Assembly (NCBI GenBank): GCA_014529385.2
Contig: CM043971.1
Coordinates: 26,267,769 to 26,331,768, forward strand
Direction of reading: 5' to 3'
From: Adiantum capillus-veneris
Lineage: Eukaryota > Streptophyta > Polypodiopsida > Polypodiales > Pteridaceae
DNA: 64,000 nucleotides
Shown here: positions 12,518-26,784 of the stretch, in pieces
Position numbering within the stretch: position 1 is the first letter of the stretch
Layout of the letters: every line of letters starts with the position of its first letter
Position numbers and translations under genes: made by a program
Notes under the pieces: model-generated
Seen by the model: the letters and a program-made list of their open reading frames with translations, nothing else
Databases searched by the model: none
Told to the model about the DNA's origin: nothing

Positions 12518-13838
12518 CACTAGGTTGGTAACCTAACAGGACATAAAAGTGTCCTTTCAGGGTTTTGAAAAAAACCTCCAAAACCATAGTAGATCCACTC
12601 ATTTTGTAAAATCCTTTCATGAGGTTATAGTTCAAGGCCTACTACACATGGAAAAAATAAGAGACTTGTAAAATTTCTCATCTTTTGGTCACACCAAGCC
12701 TCCAAAGTTGATGGACCAGTACATTTTCATCAAAACAGTCATTTCTTACATTTTTTTGTATAAAAATAAGATTAGGGATTTTGTAGGACTTGAGATAAAT
12801 TCCCTTGTTTACTTCAATGGGTTGGTGATCAGAACATATGATTGCTTCTCACACACTATTTTTTGTTTTGCCAAAAGAAATAGGTACAAAAAAGTTGAAT
12901 TTTTACCATTCTGCAAACCTATCATCAAAGTTTCTATAGCCACGCTGAATACAAATAATATATGCATGTTTTCTTAGTTCCCTATTGTCCTTTAGGTTCA
13001 TAAGGAGCCATGGAGCATGTCAAAAGAATAATACATCTCTTACCAAGGGGAATCTTGGGGACAAAGATGAAGTGCTAAATACAACAAACATGAAAAAACT
13101 GGGTTCAACATTATGAGTTGTAGAATCCCATAGAAACTATTGAATATCTAGCCAAATTTGATCCTTATGACTAGATATGGTTACTACCTACAAAATGCAT
13201 ATAGTTGTCACAAGAAACTAGCAATATTGAAAAAGCTATACTTGATATACTAGAATGTTTAGTTTTCTTCTATAATAGAAAAAACCAACCATCGTTGTGT
13301 ACTATGCAAAATAGGGTATTAGGTGCCCAAAAACTCAAGGAATATTAGCTTTATGTTACAATATGGGACATAGAAAATCAAAACTACATTTGGATATCAT
13401 CAAAGCCACGAAAAAAATCATAGAAGAGCTAAAATTGGCTAAAAAACAGGATTTGACAATTTTTGTAATTTGGTCATAACTTACAACTTTAACATTTATT
13501 TCTCCCTAGAAGCATCAGGACATGTTGAGGACTACTATAGATAGTTCTCTAGCATTATAGACCTCACAAACATGAATTCTAGAGTGGTATAGTTGCAAAA
13601 AAGTTGAAAAAAGCCAAAAACAGGACCCGTTTTTTCACACAGTTTAGGTTGTGAAATGTTGTGCAAGGACAAGGTTAAAGATGGAATTGATATTCCAAAA
13701 AAATGTCAAGTTTTTTTCAGCTCATGAGACAACTTTCTAGATAGATAGCACCTCAAAATCCATTTTGAAACTCTTGACATAATTCAAGGAAAATGGTCAC
13801 TTAACAAGACATAAAAGTGTCCCATTACCAACCTAGTG
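12518..13838 (+). mobile_element. TTAA-flanked non-autonomous DNA transposon, 1,321 bp, copy 1
   Basis: Terminal inverted repeats CACTAGGTTGGTAAY (15 bp) at 12518 and 13838, flanked on both sides by TTAA (12514-12517 and 13839-13842). Just inside both ends a sequence close to AACAGGACATAAAAGTGTCC occurs in direct orientation. No transposase is encoded; ORFs are short and not conserved in kind. A second copy of exactly the same length lies inverted at 29629-30949. A TTAA duplication is the hallmark of the piggyBac superfamily, so I infer a piggyBac-type non-autonomous family. The CACTA-like first five bases are probably coincidental because the flanks are TTAA at three separate insertions. Confidence 0.88.
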
Positions 13839-13842
13839 TTAA

Positions 13843-14240
13843 CCATAGCATGCGCTAAGACTACCCTTCTATATGTGAAAATGTGAGACAAAATTAAATT
13901 TTATAATTCCTTCTTTTGCAATTACGTGATAGTCACATAATTATTAAGTGACTCCTCTGAGGTCTGACCATCCATTTGAGGATGATCTGAAGTACTGATG
14001 TTAAGCTATGTAACCAATCATTTGTGATGAGAATGGGATCGTGCTAGCTGGGGTGGATGAAAAAGAAACATCATGCACACACATGAGTGTGGGTTGTCTA
14101 GATTATCACTCAAGAGAATTAGGTTCCAAGATCAATTAACTTGGACTTATAAACACAATCTTGAGTATTTGCTAAGCCATTAGAAACTCGCCATAAACAA
14201 GAGAGATGTAATGCAAAATAGACTTGGTTTATTCATTCAT
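13843..14240 (-). other. Short Ty3/gypsy integrase scrap
   Basis: Bases about 13950-14020 ('gaccatccatttgaggatgatctgaa…') match the minus-strand integrase fragments at 17535-17590 and 33718-33770. The remainder shows no gene. Confidence 0.5.
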
Positions 14241-15545
14241 GAAATGAGCTTTAAGTAGCTCTACAACCTTGCACCACTACATGTGGGATAAGTCCACCTT
14301 TGCTCTCCTTGACTCACACTGTAGTGACTCTAGGACAAAGCTCACACCTTACAATCCTCCCCTTGAGGTTTGGACTAGGAAAATACAGTGAAGGTTCTTT
14401 ATCCACTAAGGATGACACATGGTATCCACTAAGGATGTCAATGCAAGAGGAATCCTCCCCTTGCACTTTGGTCACAAATTGATGAAGAAAGACAAGACTC
14501 CAATCAAGGAGCACAGACAGCATACATTCTCAATCCAAGAGATAATCAATATAGCACTCCAATCGAGGAGCCACACTCCAATCCAAGAGCAAAAAAAAAC
14601 GCTCTAATCCAAGAGAAAAATCTTGAAAAAAGTTTTGGTTCGCTCTTATCCAAGAGCACCTTTGTCTTCTTCAATGCTTTGTCTTCAACTGCTTCATGGT
14701 CTTTGTCTCCGTACCCTCCCCTCAAACAAGTGTTTCTTTCCCCCTTTTGTTTTTTCCCATGGTGCCTTGGAGCAGTCTTTGCACTTTGAGACTCTCTAAG
14801 GCTAGTGTTTGAAACTTTGTACATGAGCACATGCTCATATCCTTCATGATGAATGTGGCATACATTGTAGGGTTTTTCTTGGGTGGAAAAAATTTTGGAG
14901 TTAAATAAGACAAAGAGAGAGAGAGAAAGATAAAGATAAAATTCCTTTGATTTTGTGAAGCTCCTCTTCATTGGAGCGAGGCCACTCTTCACAAATGATG
15001 GAAAGGTTTGGTCTTTCAATGTCCTTGGAGATTCCTTGTTTGAAAGCTTGGTGGAGGCCTCTTGAATTCCCAGTGTGGTGCTTGAATGTTGGATGCCAAG
15101 AATCTGTGAAGAGAGTCTTTGCTTTGGCTTGCGGTGGGAAATTCCTGAATAAAGGGCTCTACAATTGAATGGCTTTGAAGCTCTTTTCAAATGCTTTGTT
15201 GTAGTTTGATGTGACTAGACCCTTAAAGAGTCTCGTATGCTTTAGGTAGCAAGCTTGTGTGAATGAGATTCTCTCTGGTGGCAAACAGGCCTGTGGGAAG
15301 TGGGGTTGAGGACAAGGCCTTACAAGCTGGTAGGAGGCAGACATGGAAGGAGCTTGACATTGTATGGGCAGACCCAAAAAAAGATTGATGACGGTCTTAC
15401 CACACGGGTGAATTTTGTCACTGGTCGATGCTCATTGGATGCGATAGAGCCTAGCACTAGTGACCATCAAATGTGGGTGTGTGTACAGAGCTCCCGAATA
15501 GACAATGATCACTAGTTCACTAAGACTAAAAGAATCAAAAAATGT
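14241..15545. other. Unassigned repeat-derived sequence
   Basis: Between about 14470 and 14620 the motif CTCCAATC(A/C/G)AGGAGC or close variants recurs at least five times in imperfect form. A 214-codon minus ORF at 14546-15190 has no family I recognise and contains low-complexity stretches, so I do not call it a gene. The rest looks like old LTR-type sequence without recognisable coding regions. Confidence 0.4.
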
Positions 15546-15554
15546 AAATAATAA

Positions 15555-15991
15555 GGGAAAATTACCAAAATACCCCTCTAATTTGTGGAAATTCCCAAAA
15601 TACCCCCGATATTTTGTCATAAATTCCCAAAATGCCCTTCAAATTTACCAAAATTCCCAAAATACCCCTGATTGTGAGAGTAAATTTCTCGATTTTTTTT
15701 TTTTTTTTAAAGGTCTTCACAAGAAGAGTGATTGTCTATCGTACAAGATGCTAAAACTACAATTTAAGTTGGTTATGTAGGCTTTGGAGATGAATTGCTT
15801 CATTATTTTTAGACATAATTGCCTTTTTTGCGATGGTAACTGGTGACAAATTACATGATGAGCACCCAAAAATGGATCTCAATTGTCAAAAACGAATGAA
15901 GATTAGAAAATCTTGAACAATCCAACCAAAATATGTACAAGGGTATTTTGGGAATTTCCTCAAATTAGAGGGGTATTTTGGTAATTTTCCC
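15555..15991. mobile_element. Mutator-like MITE, 437 bp, with 9-bp target duplication
   Basis: The ends are inverted repeats of about 50 bp starting GGGAAAATTACCAAAATACC (15555 onward, and the inverse ending at 15991) with a single mismatch. Both sides are flanked by AAATAATAA (15546-15554 and 15992-16000), a perfect 9-bp duplication typical of Mutator-like elements. The interior holds further short 'aaattcccaaaatacccc' repeats and a T tract, and no coding sequence. Confidence 0.92.
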
Positions 15992-16000
15992 AAATAATAA

Positions 16001-17350
16001 ATTCCCGAGAGAGAGAGATAGAGAGAGAAGAGTGGGTTTTTCATCCTCCCTTCCTCCCCTTCTCCTCCTCAAAGTCATCTTTCCACTCTTTTTTTCGTCT
16101 TTTCCCCCTTTTTTTGTTTCATGAAAAATCCTTTCCTTTTATCCCCTTTTTCTTCCACAACAATTACAATGCCATGATTGATGTGGCATAGAAACGAGGT
16201 TGATGATATGGCAAACAAAATGCAACCTGCACAAAAATAACAAAAACTAGTGGCACATGACCAAAAGGTTGTGTAAAGGGAAGTTGAGCAGTTTCGGTCT
16301 CTATGCTGTGGCCATTCAACCCTTCTAGTGCTTAATGTGAACTATGAAAATTACTCATCCTATTGCCTTTGCTACTATCTGAAAAATTTTTGCCATTCTT
16401 TTTCTTTTCATTTTCATACTCACCTCCCTTCCCTATTATGTGGGTGCCCATGAAGGCCTTAACACTAGACTTGTAATGAGCCACAACAATGGTTGAAGCC
16501 ACAAAAATGGCTCACATTAGGATTCTAGTAAACGAAATATAACTTTTTTATCTGATATCAAAATTTCATGAAACCTCTTAATTATGGGTTTAAGATATAA
16601 TTTTTTTTTCTAAATACACAATTTACACAAAAAGCTCATAAATTAAAAAAATATTTTTCAAAATTAGCAAATTATACGTAAAATTATACTTCTCACTACT
16701 TAACTTGGAGAAGTAAAAAATGTCAGCAATCTTTGTGTATGGGTTAAAATATCTTGGTACATCTATCACATACCTATTGAGGGATTTTTCAACAAAGTTT
16801 GGGCCTCATTAACAATGATTTGATTTTCATTGAAGAGAAAATGGAAAAAAAATGTCCATCCGCACAAATTATTTGTAGAAGATGGCAATGGAAAGACACC
16901 TTTGGACCTTCATTTAGCTATGTACTATTTTTTATCAACTGATATTGAGTGTTGGTCATAATTCCCTGAAACCATTATGTATTTAGATAACTAACATAGT
17001 GCTGGATTTTTTCATACAAAAGCCACAAAAGTGGCTAAAGTTTTACAAGACTAGTGTTAAGCCCTAGTTCGTGAGACCAAGGAGACTATAACCTATCTCA
17101 TCTCCCAACCTCTTTCCTTTTATATAGGGTAACCCCCAAGCTCAAATAAGATTGGCCCCTAGTCTTTCCACGCATGGCGTTCCCCCCCGTGAAGAAGCCT
17201 TTTCGTCGTCGAGAACAAAAGTGGAAAATTTCTTCTTAAGAACACTAATTTTTTTCTAAGCGCACCTCTCTTACATTTTTCTTTTCACTTGTTTTCACTA
17301 ATACTCGACGACGTGCAGGATGACAAGTTTGTGAATCATGATAAGCCAAG
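16001..17350 (-). repeat. LTR region of a minus-strand Ty3/gypsy element, split by a TTAA element
   Basis: The sequence from about 16010 to 16458 and from 17061 to 17240 is the inverse of 19130-19640 and 35390-35850 (pieces include 'accctatataaaggg', the 'actagaagggttg' stretch and the 'catggcaaacaa' stretch). It lies just beyond the integrase end of the minus-strand pol remnant, where a 3' LTR is expected. Boundaries are approximate. Confidence 0.6.
16463..17056. mobile_element. TTAA-flanked non-autonomous DNA transposon, 594 bp, second family
   Basis: Inverted termini CACTAGACTTGTAA at 16463 and CACTAGTCTTGTAA (inverse, ending 17056), flanked by TTAA at 16459-16462 and 17057-17060. The terminal pattern CACTAG-n-TTG-GTAA/TGTAA resembles the 1,321-bp family, but the interior is unrelated. 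It interrupts the gypsy LTR. Motifs 'gccacaa-aatggct' lie just inside both ends. No coding sequence. Confidence 0.85.
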
Positions 17351-17376
17351 AATGGTCTTATGTTCATGCGACTGGG

Positions 17377-19100
17377 TCATGACAAGCATGAAAGACTAAA
17401 ACCAATCATGACATGCTTTGCACTATTATAAGCTAGCTCAAGAATAGGGAGATAATCTTTCCAATTAGATTGCCTTTTGCTAATGTATGCTCGTACCATA
17501 TCCTCTAGCAGTTGATTAACATGTTTAGTCATACCATCCATTTGAGGATGATCTATAGTACAAATGCTCAAGTATGTACCCAATCATTTGAACACAACCC
17601 TACAAAAATGACTTGGCCTTTGGAGTTTTAATTTTGGACTTGGCTAGTATAGCCCCACAAAGGAGGTTCAAATGACTGACCTTTATCATCCACATCACGA
17701 ATAGTCTTCCTTCCCAATTCACCTCTCAACCTCTTTCCCTTTATATAGGCAAACCCCCTAGATCAATTCAAATTGGCCCGTTGTCTTTAGACACTTGGTG
17801 TGACATTACTGCCCTCATGGAAAAGTGTTTTCATCCTCGAACACAAAAGTGGGAAATTTTTTCTTTAGAACAACCAAAAGAGATCAACCAAAACCTGCTA
17901 ATCAATGACATTGTTATCCCTATGCACGTGTTTACGTAATCGACTTATATGAAAAACCAAACAAATATGACAACGCATACGCAAGGAGAGTTTGTAAGAC
18001 ATACCTCCACAATATCTTGGACATAATTTAGGTGTTGGCCCAGTTTTTAGACTTGCTAAATGTTTTGACATACCAAAAAGTACATCTTTCCCTTCTATGA
18101 AGGTTACTTACTGACGTTTCCCATCAACATACATTTTGTATCTGTCTTGTGCCTGCATAGCTCATCCCCAATCCTTCTCTTTCCATGGTCGTGTAATTTA
18201 TTTCCATAGTATTGAGTTGTTTGTTTGAGTAATGGATAGAAAAAACCATGTTGTTCTCTCCAAGATGTGTTTGATTGCATATGCGGATGCATCTACATGG
18301 ACATAAAAGATCTTACCCCAATCAAGAGCTTTCAGAATTGGAGAAAAAATCAAGGTCTATTTCAACAACTGATACACTTTCTCACACTCTTTAGTTCACT
18401 TAAACTTTGTGATGAGAGAATACTACGGTGTTACAATGATTGCATACATATAGATGAACCTTCGGTAGTAGACACAATGGCTCATAAAGGCTTGTACCTC
18501 TATAACTTTTATCGGTGTTGGAAGAGAAACAATAACTTGTATCTTCTCAAGATCCGTTGAAATTCCATTTTTAGACACAATGTGCCCAAAAATCTTCCCT
18601 TGTGTTACCATGAAGATACATTTCTATGAATTCAAACAGATGCAATAAGTCTTGCACTTCCTCAATCAGGGGAGTCACTATCTGTAAATTAAGTATATCA
18701 TGTGCATTCAAGGACTATTTTTAAACCTTCTTATCTATGATTTTTTTAGAAATATAATACACTCTCTCAATCACATGATCCGTGATGGGTAAGGGATAGT
18801 TTCCTCTTATGCAGAAATCATTTACCTGTTGGGATTCACACACACTCGCAATTTGTCATTCTTTTTGGGCACTACCATAATTGATGACACCCAATCTATG
18901 TTTCGATCTCACAGATAAACTCAACGTCTTTAAGATTATATGTATCCTCTTTGATCGTCTTTGTGAATGTATCATTGTAAGTATAAGGACATTGTCTGTG
19001 TCGTTTGAAATCATTTTTAAGGGGTATTCTATGCTGACATATGCTAGGATCAGCTCCCATAAGGTCCTTATATGACCAAGAAAATATATCTATATATTGC
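17377..19100 (-). pseudogene. Decayed Ty3/gypsy pol (reverse transcriptase to integrase)
   Basis: In order on the minus strand: 'IFSWSYKDLMGADPSICQHRI' (about 19080-19015); the reverse transcriptase signature 'WVSSIMVVPKKND' (about 18895-18855); 'YPLPITDHVIERV' (about 18800-18760); 'FGHIVSKNGISTDLEKIQVI…YYRRFI' (about 18590-18440); and the integrase end 'HPQMDGMTKHVNQLLEDMVR…LELAYNSAKH' (about 17545-17400). All are standard Ty3/gypsy blocks in the right order. Frames are broken many times and the catalytic YxDD block and RNase H are not seen, so the element is dead. Confidence 0.85.
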
Positions 19101-19109
19101 TTGAGAGTA

Positions 19110-19640
19110 ATGTCACGCCAAGCGTCTAAAGATAAGTGGCCGTATGAGCGCAGCTTGGGGGTTACCTTATATAAAGGGCAAGAGGTTGGAAAGTGAGGTA
19201 GGTTACCCGCATAATAGGGAAGGGAGGTGAGTATGAAAAAGAAAACAAAAAGCATGGCAAACAATACTCAGAAAGTAGCGAAGGGAGAAGGATGAGGGAC
19301 TTTCACAGCTCACTAAAAGCACTAGAAGGGTTGTATGGCCTCACCATAGAGACCAAAACTCCTCAGCTTCCCTTTTGCACAACTTTTTGGTCCGATTCCA
19401 ATGGTTTTTGTGCAGGCTTCGTTTTGGTTTCCATGTCATCAAGCTTGTTTTCCATGCCACACCAATCATGACACTATGACTCATGTTGTGGAGGAAAAAG
19501 GGAATAAAAAGAAACTCTTTTTCATGAAACGAAAAAAACATGGAGAAGAAGAAGCCAATAGAATTAAAGAAAGAGTGGAATGTTGACTTCGAGGAGGAGA
19601 AGGGGAGGAAGGGGGGTGACTAAAGAAGGGGAATCTCTAT
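19110..19640 (+). repeat. Gypsy LTR fragment, opposite orientation
   Basis: Matches 35390-35850 in the same orientation and 16010-17240 inverted. It contains a possible TATA-type segment 'ttatataaaggg' (19172 onward). It abuts the start of the pol remnant, so the two are not a normal LTR pair. Confidence 0.6.
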
Positions 19641-19693
19641 GTGTGTGTGTATGTGTGTGTGTGACATTCATGACCTTGAGCGAGGGGGATTCT

Positions 19694-19706
19694 CCCTCTC
19701 TCTCTA

Positions 19707-19770
<64 letters not shown>
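19694..19770. repeat. (CT)n microsatellite
   Basis: CT dinucleotide run with two interruptions near its start. It follows the gypsy LTR fragment, as does a similar run at 35855. Confidence 0.95.
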
Positions 19771-19774
<4 letters not shown>

Positions 19775-19779
19775 GTTTA

Positions 19780-20208
19780 GCAACTTTATTGTCTTCTACT
19801 CATGAGCACACCACAATTAATTGTTATAGCATAGTGCCGTGAATGGTCAACTTTAGTTATAAAGTTCCAATTTGGTTAATTACTATCAATTTCCAACATT
19901 CAAGTTCTCATTTATAATCATTCCAGGTATCATTTGAACCAATTTCTTTATGCCATAAAGCCATCTTTTTAAGGTTTATGTTAATACTCAAGCTTAATGT
20001 ATCAAGTTATCTGCCATATTAACTAAAGCAAAGCAATACCATTATCTTGACCAATTACAGCTTATGATGTGTTAATACCCAAATTAATATGTCTTAGTGG
20101 CATATTAAGTTTGAATTTAGTATATTGTATAAGCTATACAATTACATCGCAATTATACATTTACTTGCAACTTAGTTTCAAAGAAAAAAAATCCGTGCAT
20201 TAACTGCC
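19780..20208. other. No gene seen
   Basis: AT-rich sequence with no ORF, repeat partner in the window or recognisable motif. Confidence 0.5.
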
Positions 20209-23250
<3,042 letters not shown>

Positions 23251-23660
23251 CCGGCTAATCGAAGGAGACAAAACAGTGCTAAGGTGAGCAGAGATGTGAC
23301 ATGAATGGGCTGGGGACTGCGTAAGGCGCTAGTAAGTAACTTATACGTCTTGAGCAGTGAGAGGCCAGCGACGAGCCGGGGCATGAATGTGGACGCGTAC
23401 TAAAGGTGGAGACGAGCACCGTGCAATAGTCACCTTCTGGCCAGCCAACAGAATGGATCCCGAGCGGCACGTCTTGCCAGTTAGCTGCCCATGAGTTAGC
23501 TACCATGGGCATGGGCTCCGCTTGTCGAGCTCTGCAGGCACCTGCCGCACTTGACATTGTCTCCTCTCACGAGCTGCGCTTGCGCCCACCTACACTAGTA
23601 CTGTTTCTCATAATTTACTGCATGAGACACGACGTATACCCACTCTCTCTAATGTTGAAT

Positions 23661-23667
23661 TATAAAG
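23661..23667 (+). promoter_or_regulatory. TATA box of the DUF4228-type gene
   Basis: TATAAAG about 120 bp upstream of the ATG at 23782, in a position that fits a plant promoter with a short 5' leader containing a CT-rich stretch. Confidence 0.45.
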
Positions 23668-23781
23668 GGCTTGATCTCTGCATCTCCACAGCCCCACATC
23701 CAATTCTCCCTTCTCTAATCCAGGCTCGCAGCGTACCTCTCTCTCTGCTGCGCTATAGGCTGGGACACTCAATCCCTCAGA

Positions 23782-24538
23782 ATGGGAAATATGCATGGCT
23801 CATGCGCAGCCTTGAGGGCGGCAGAAGTACAGGTGGGAAAATCATCCTGCAGTGCAATATCGAATCAACAGCATAACTCCATAACAGTGGTGGATGTGGC
23901 TGGTGGCGGTAGGGTGGTGGAGGTGGAGGTGCCGGCCTCTGCAACAGAATATAATAATGGGGCCTCTTCGGCGCCGTCAGCGGACTGCATGAAGGTGGGC
24001 GAGCTTTTTCTGGAATTTTCGCCCGGCCATTTCGTCGCCCATTATCCCCGCTCCTCCTCTCCCTTCCACATGGCTGCAGGTAATCCAGCTACACCGCGCC
24101 TGCACGAGCGCGCCTCTGGGCTGGGCGCCGATGCGGATGCCATGGCAGGCGCTGCCCACGTATATGTGCTCTTCCCCATGCCCCGCCTCCACACGCGCCT
24201 CACTCCCTAGGAGCACCTCACCATTGCCCTTCTTCTGCACAATCGTGCCGCTATCTCTAACTCTCCTGAACAGCTTATGCGTCATGAAGACATTAATGAT
24301 TTAGTCAAGTCTCCGATGGCGCTGCGTCACTAAGGCGCTCTCGCGCCAAGCAGGTGCGCATGTCCTGGGGTCGCTTTGGCGCAGCAAGGGTAGCTCCCCA
24401 TGAAGATATTCAGCAGGAGTTAATTAACACGACATCCACGACAGTGAAGGCGATGGCGAAGGCAGATGAAGGTGGTACACACATTAATAGTGCAGTTCAA
24501 GAGGACGAAGGAATCGCATTAGAGCTGCAAGACCCGTA
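23782..24538 (+). CDS. Probable host gene: DUF4228 (PADRE-domain) protein, possibly disrupted
   Basis: The ORF 23782-24210 begins MGNMHGSC, an N-myristoylation-type start typical of plant DUF4228/PADRE proteins. It continues with 'ITVVDVAGGGRVVEVEVP', 'VGELFLEFSPGHFVAHYP' and 'AHVYVLFPMPRL', which are the family's three core blocks in order, then a TAG. Downstream, in another frame, 24320-24538 encodes 'RRSRAKQVRMSWGRFGAARVAP', which resembles the family's basic C-terminal tail, so a stop or frameshift (or an unrecognised intron) separates the two parts. The local sequence is markedly GC-rich compared with its surroundings. It is the best candidate non-transposon gene in the window. PADRE genes are known to respond to pathogens and abiotic stress; nothing here shows regulation beyond a TATA box. 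Confidence 0.6.
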
Positions 24539-24539
24539 G

Positions 24540-25299
24540 GTATACACACAGCTTATGCCGAAGCTAACGGTGATGATAAAAGCAAAGCCTTGGGCTCCAA
24601 AGCTTGAAACCATCTGCGAATGAGGACAGGAAGCATGATCTCATGAAACAATCAGTCAATGAGGACAGCATCGGAAACAAGCTTGCATAAGTTACATTAT
24701 ATCTAAGGCACCTCAGCAATTAGCAGCTTGTCACCTCTCCTTTCACACTCAATGAGCCAAACCAACCAACTATCCTACCCCGTTGGTACAAGTTCAGCAA
24801 TTGAATCAATGTAGAGGCAGGGCAACAAATGGAGGTTCTCAAATTAACCATTGCAAAAGCAATTCCTTGAGCTCAATTGTCCATATAGTCGCTCATGGGG
24901 GATGCCAAAGCATGATTACACCGACCATTGATCCTTGCATACCATTGTATCGCACTGAAATCTAGAAGGGGGCTATTCACACCTCATGACCCCCCGCAAC
25001 TCTCCTGTACATACCAAGTTTTGTTGATGAGGTGTGAACACCACAACCTTTTTGCCAAGAAAAATAGGTGAGCTATGGGACTCAGTGTTCACAAAAAACC
25101 AAGGTTTAGTGAAACTACAAATTCCTAGTTAGATTTTGAGCTTGCCTTATTTTCAGAGAGGTTTAAGCTAGTGTGGCCTTATTTTCCTCAATTAGGAAAA
25201 ATGTTTTTGGCAAGCCTTGTGTGGGCACAAAAATGTATCTCTTCTTCCACCACTTTTGAAAGGACGTATGGATTTGTAAGGCCTTCAATTTGTAAGACC

Positions 25300-25347
<48 letters not shown>

Positions 25348-26480
25348 CATCCACTAGTAAACCTTGGTTTTTTAGCCTACCTTGTCGATCATTTGTCGCT
25401 AGATTTTTTTCATAAAACCTAGCTCCTCATGGACTAGCCCACTTCAGTGGGAACTATCTCTTGCATTGCTTATAACTAGGCCACTTGGCTTGCCTTGGGT
25501 AATATGTTCTAGGCATTAATTGCCTCCAGGCCCTACAGTATTGAAAAATCCTTTCTCCTTCTATACCCTCTTCACTAACTGACATCTTCCTATAAAGAGG
25601 TGGGAGCAATGACCCACATGAGGCATCACGATGCGGGAGTAGTCTACCACCGCCCGATCAGGTTTTGAACTAGGCGTGAACTAAGTGTGAACTCGGGATG
25701 CATGTGCACCACACCAAACTTTGTGTGAATTCAATGTGAACTAAGTGTGAACTTGGGAGGGTATGTGAACCACACAAAATTTGGTGTGAGCTCGATGTGA
25801 ATTAGAGGTGAACTAGGTGTGAACTTATCCGCGATGACGTGATCTATAGATTTAACACAATTACACACACCTTTAAACAAGTATGTGATAGCTTAGACAT
25901 TAGAATCAATCTCAAGGGGAGGAGGGGGCATGGGTTCAAACCCTGAATTTCAAAAGATAGGAAACTTTTACATTCCCTACGTAATCCAATGATCACGATC
26001 ATCTGGCAGTCGTGAGGCGTTGATCCCACGTCCCACAAAAAGGTGTCGCTTAGTGACATGGCTTCTCTACACCACGAGTGTCATCCATCGGGGGTTGCTC
26101 TCCTCTTTTCCCTTTGCATACTTGTGATAGCCCTTGTCGATTGCCAATGAGTGTTTCCCCTTTTTGGGTATAAAATACATAGTATTGGTCATTATTGTGG
26201 TGATTATAGCTTCATGGCTTGATTAGGCCTAGCCATTGGATGCATGTGCATCCTCTCTCTTGATCTTTACAAGCTCTCTCATGCTCTCGAAAACACATAG
26301 AGGCTGTGGACTATTGAACCGATTGTTTTGTAAAAAGTCATTGACCCTCCACACACTTGGAACGACTTGAAAGCTCGCATCAAGGAGTCATTTTTACTTT
26401 TACAGTTTCATTTCAAGGGTCATGGAGCATGGAGTAATTTTTTTTGGATTCCATGTGACACTATTTTTCTCAATATACTA
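24540..26480. other. No gene seen; simple repeats only
   Basis: Contains a CT microsatellite (25301-25344) and, at about 25670-25830, several imperfect copies of 'gtgaactaagtgtgaactcgg'. No coding region is recognisable. Confidence 0.6.
25870..26060 (+). other. Possible tRNA-derived SINE head
   Basis: 'tagcttagacat' (about 25889) resembles a pol III A box, and GGGTTCAAACCC (about 25932) is a good B box about 33 bp later, the spacing of plant SINE heads. I could not define the 3' end or a target duplication. Confidence 0.3.
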
Positions 26481-26784
26481 AAAGATTTTGGCACATTTTT
26501 GTGGAACATACGAATGCTTGAAGAAGTTTGACAACATGCTTCAACAAAAATCCAAAGATGAAGTTCAAGAAGGTATCCAAACTAAAATGACTATGCTTAC
26601 ATTTTCTGCTTTATATGAAGCAATTTGTTCCACTCATAGTGCTGAAAAAAAGACTCAATCTTTTGCAAAATGATTGCAAGCCTCTATACCACCAACTTTT
26701 TGTGCCCGACACACCCATTCCAACAACAACCCTCAAGGTTTTGATATTTCAACAAAGTTATAGAAACATCCAACCCAATGATTT

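Noticed and set aside
12518-13838. CACTA-superfamily element because the termini start CACTA
   Set aside because: All three such elements have TTAA on both flanks rather than a variable 3-bp duplication, and they lack the CACTA subterminal repeat structure.
14546-15190. A 214-codon minus-strand ORF
   Set aside because: No recognisable domain, low-complexity Ser/Leu stretch, and located among decayed repeats; not enough to call a gene.
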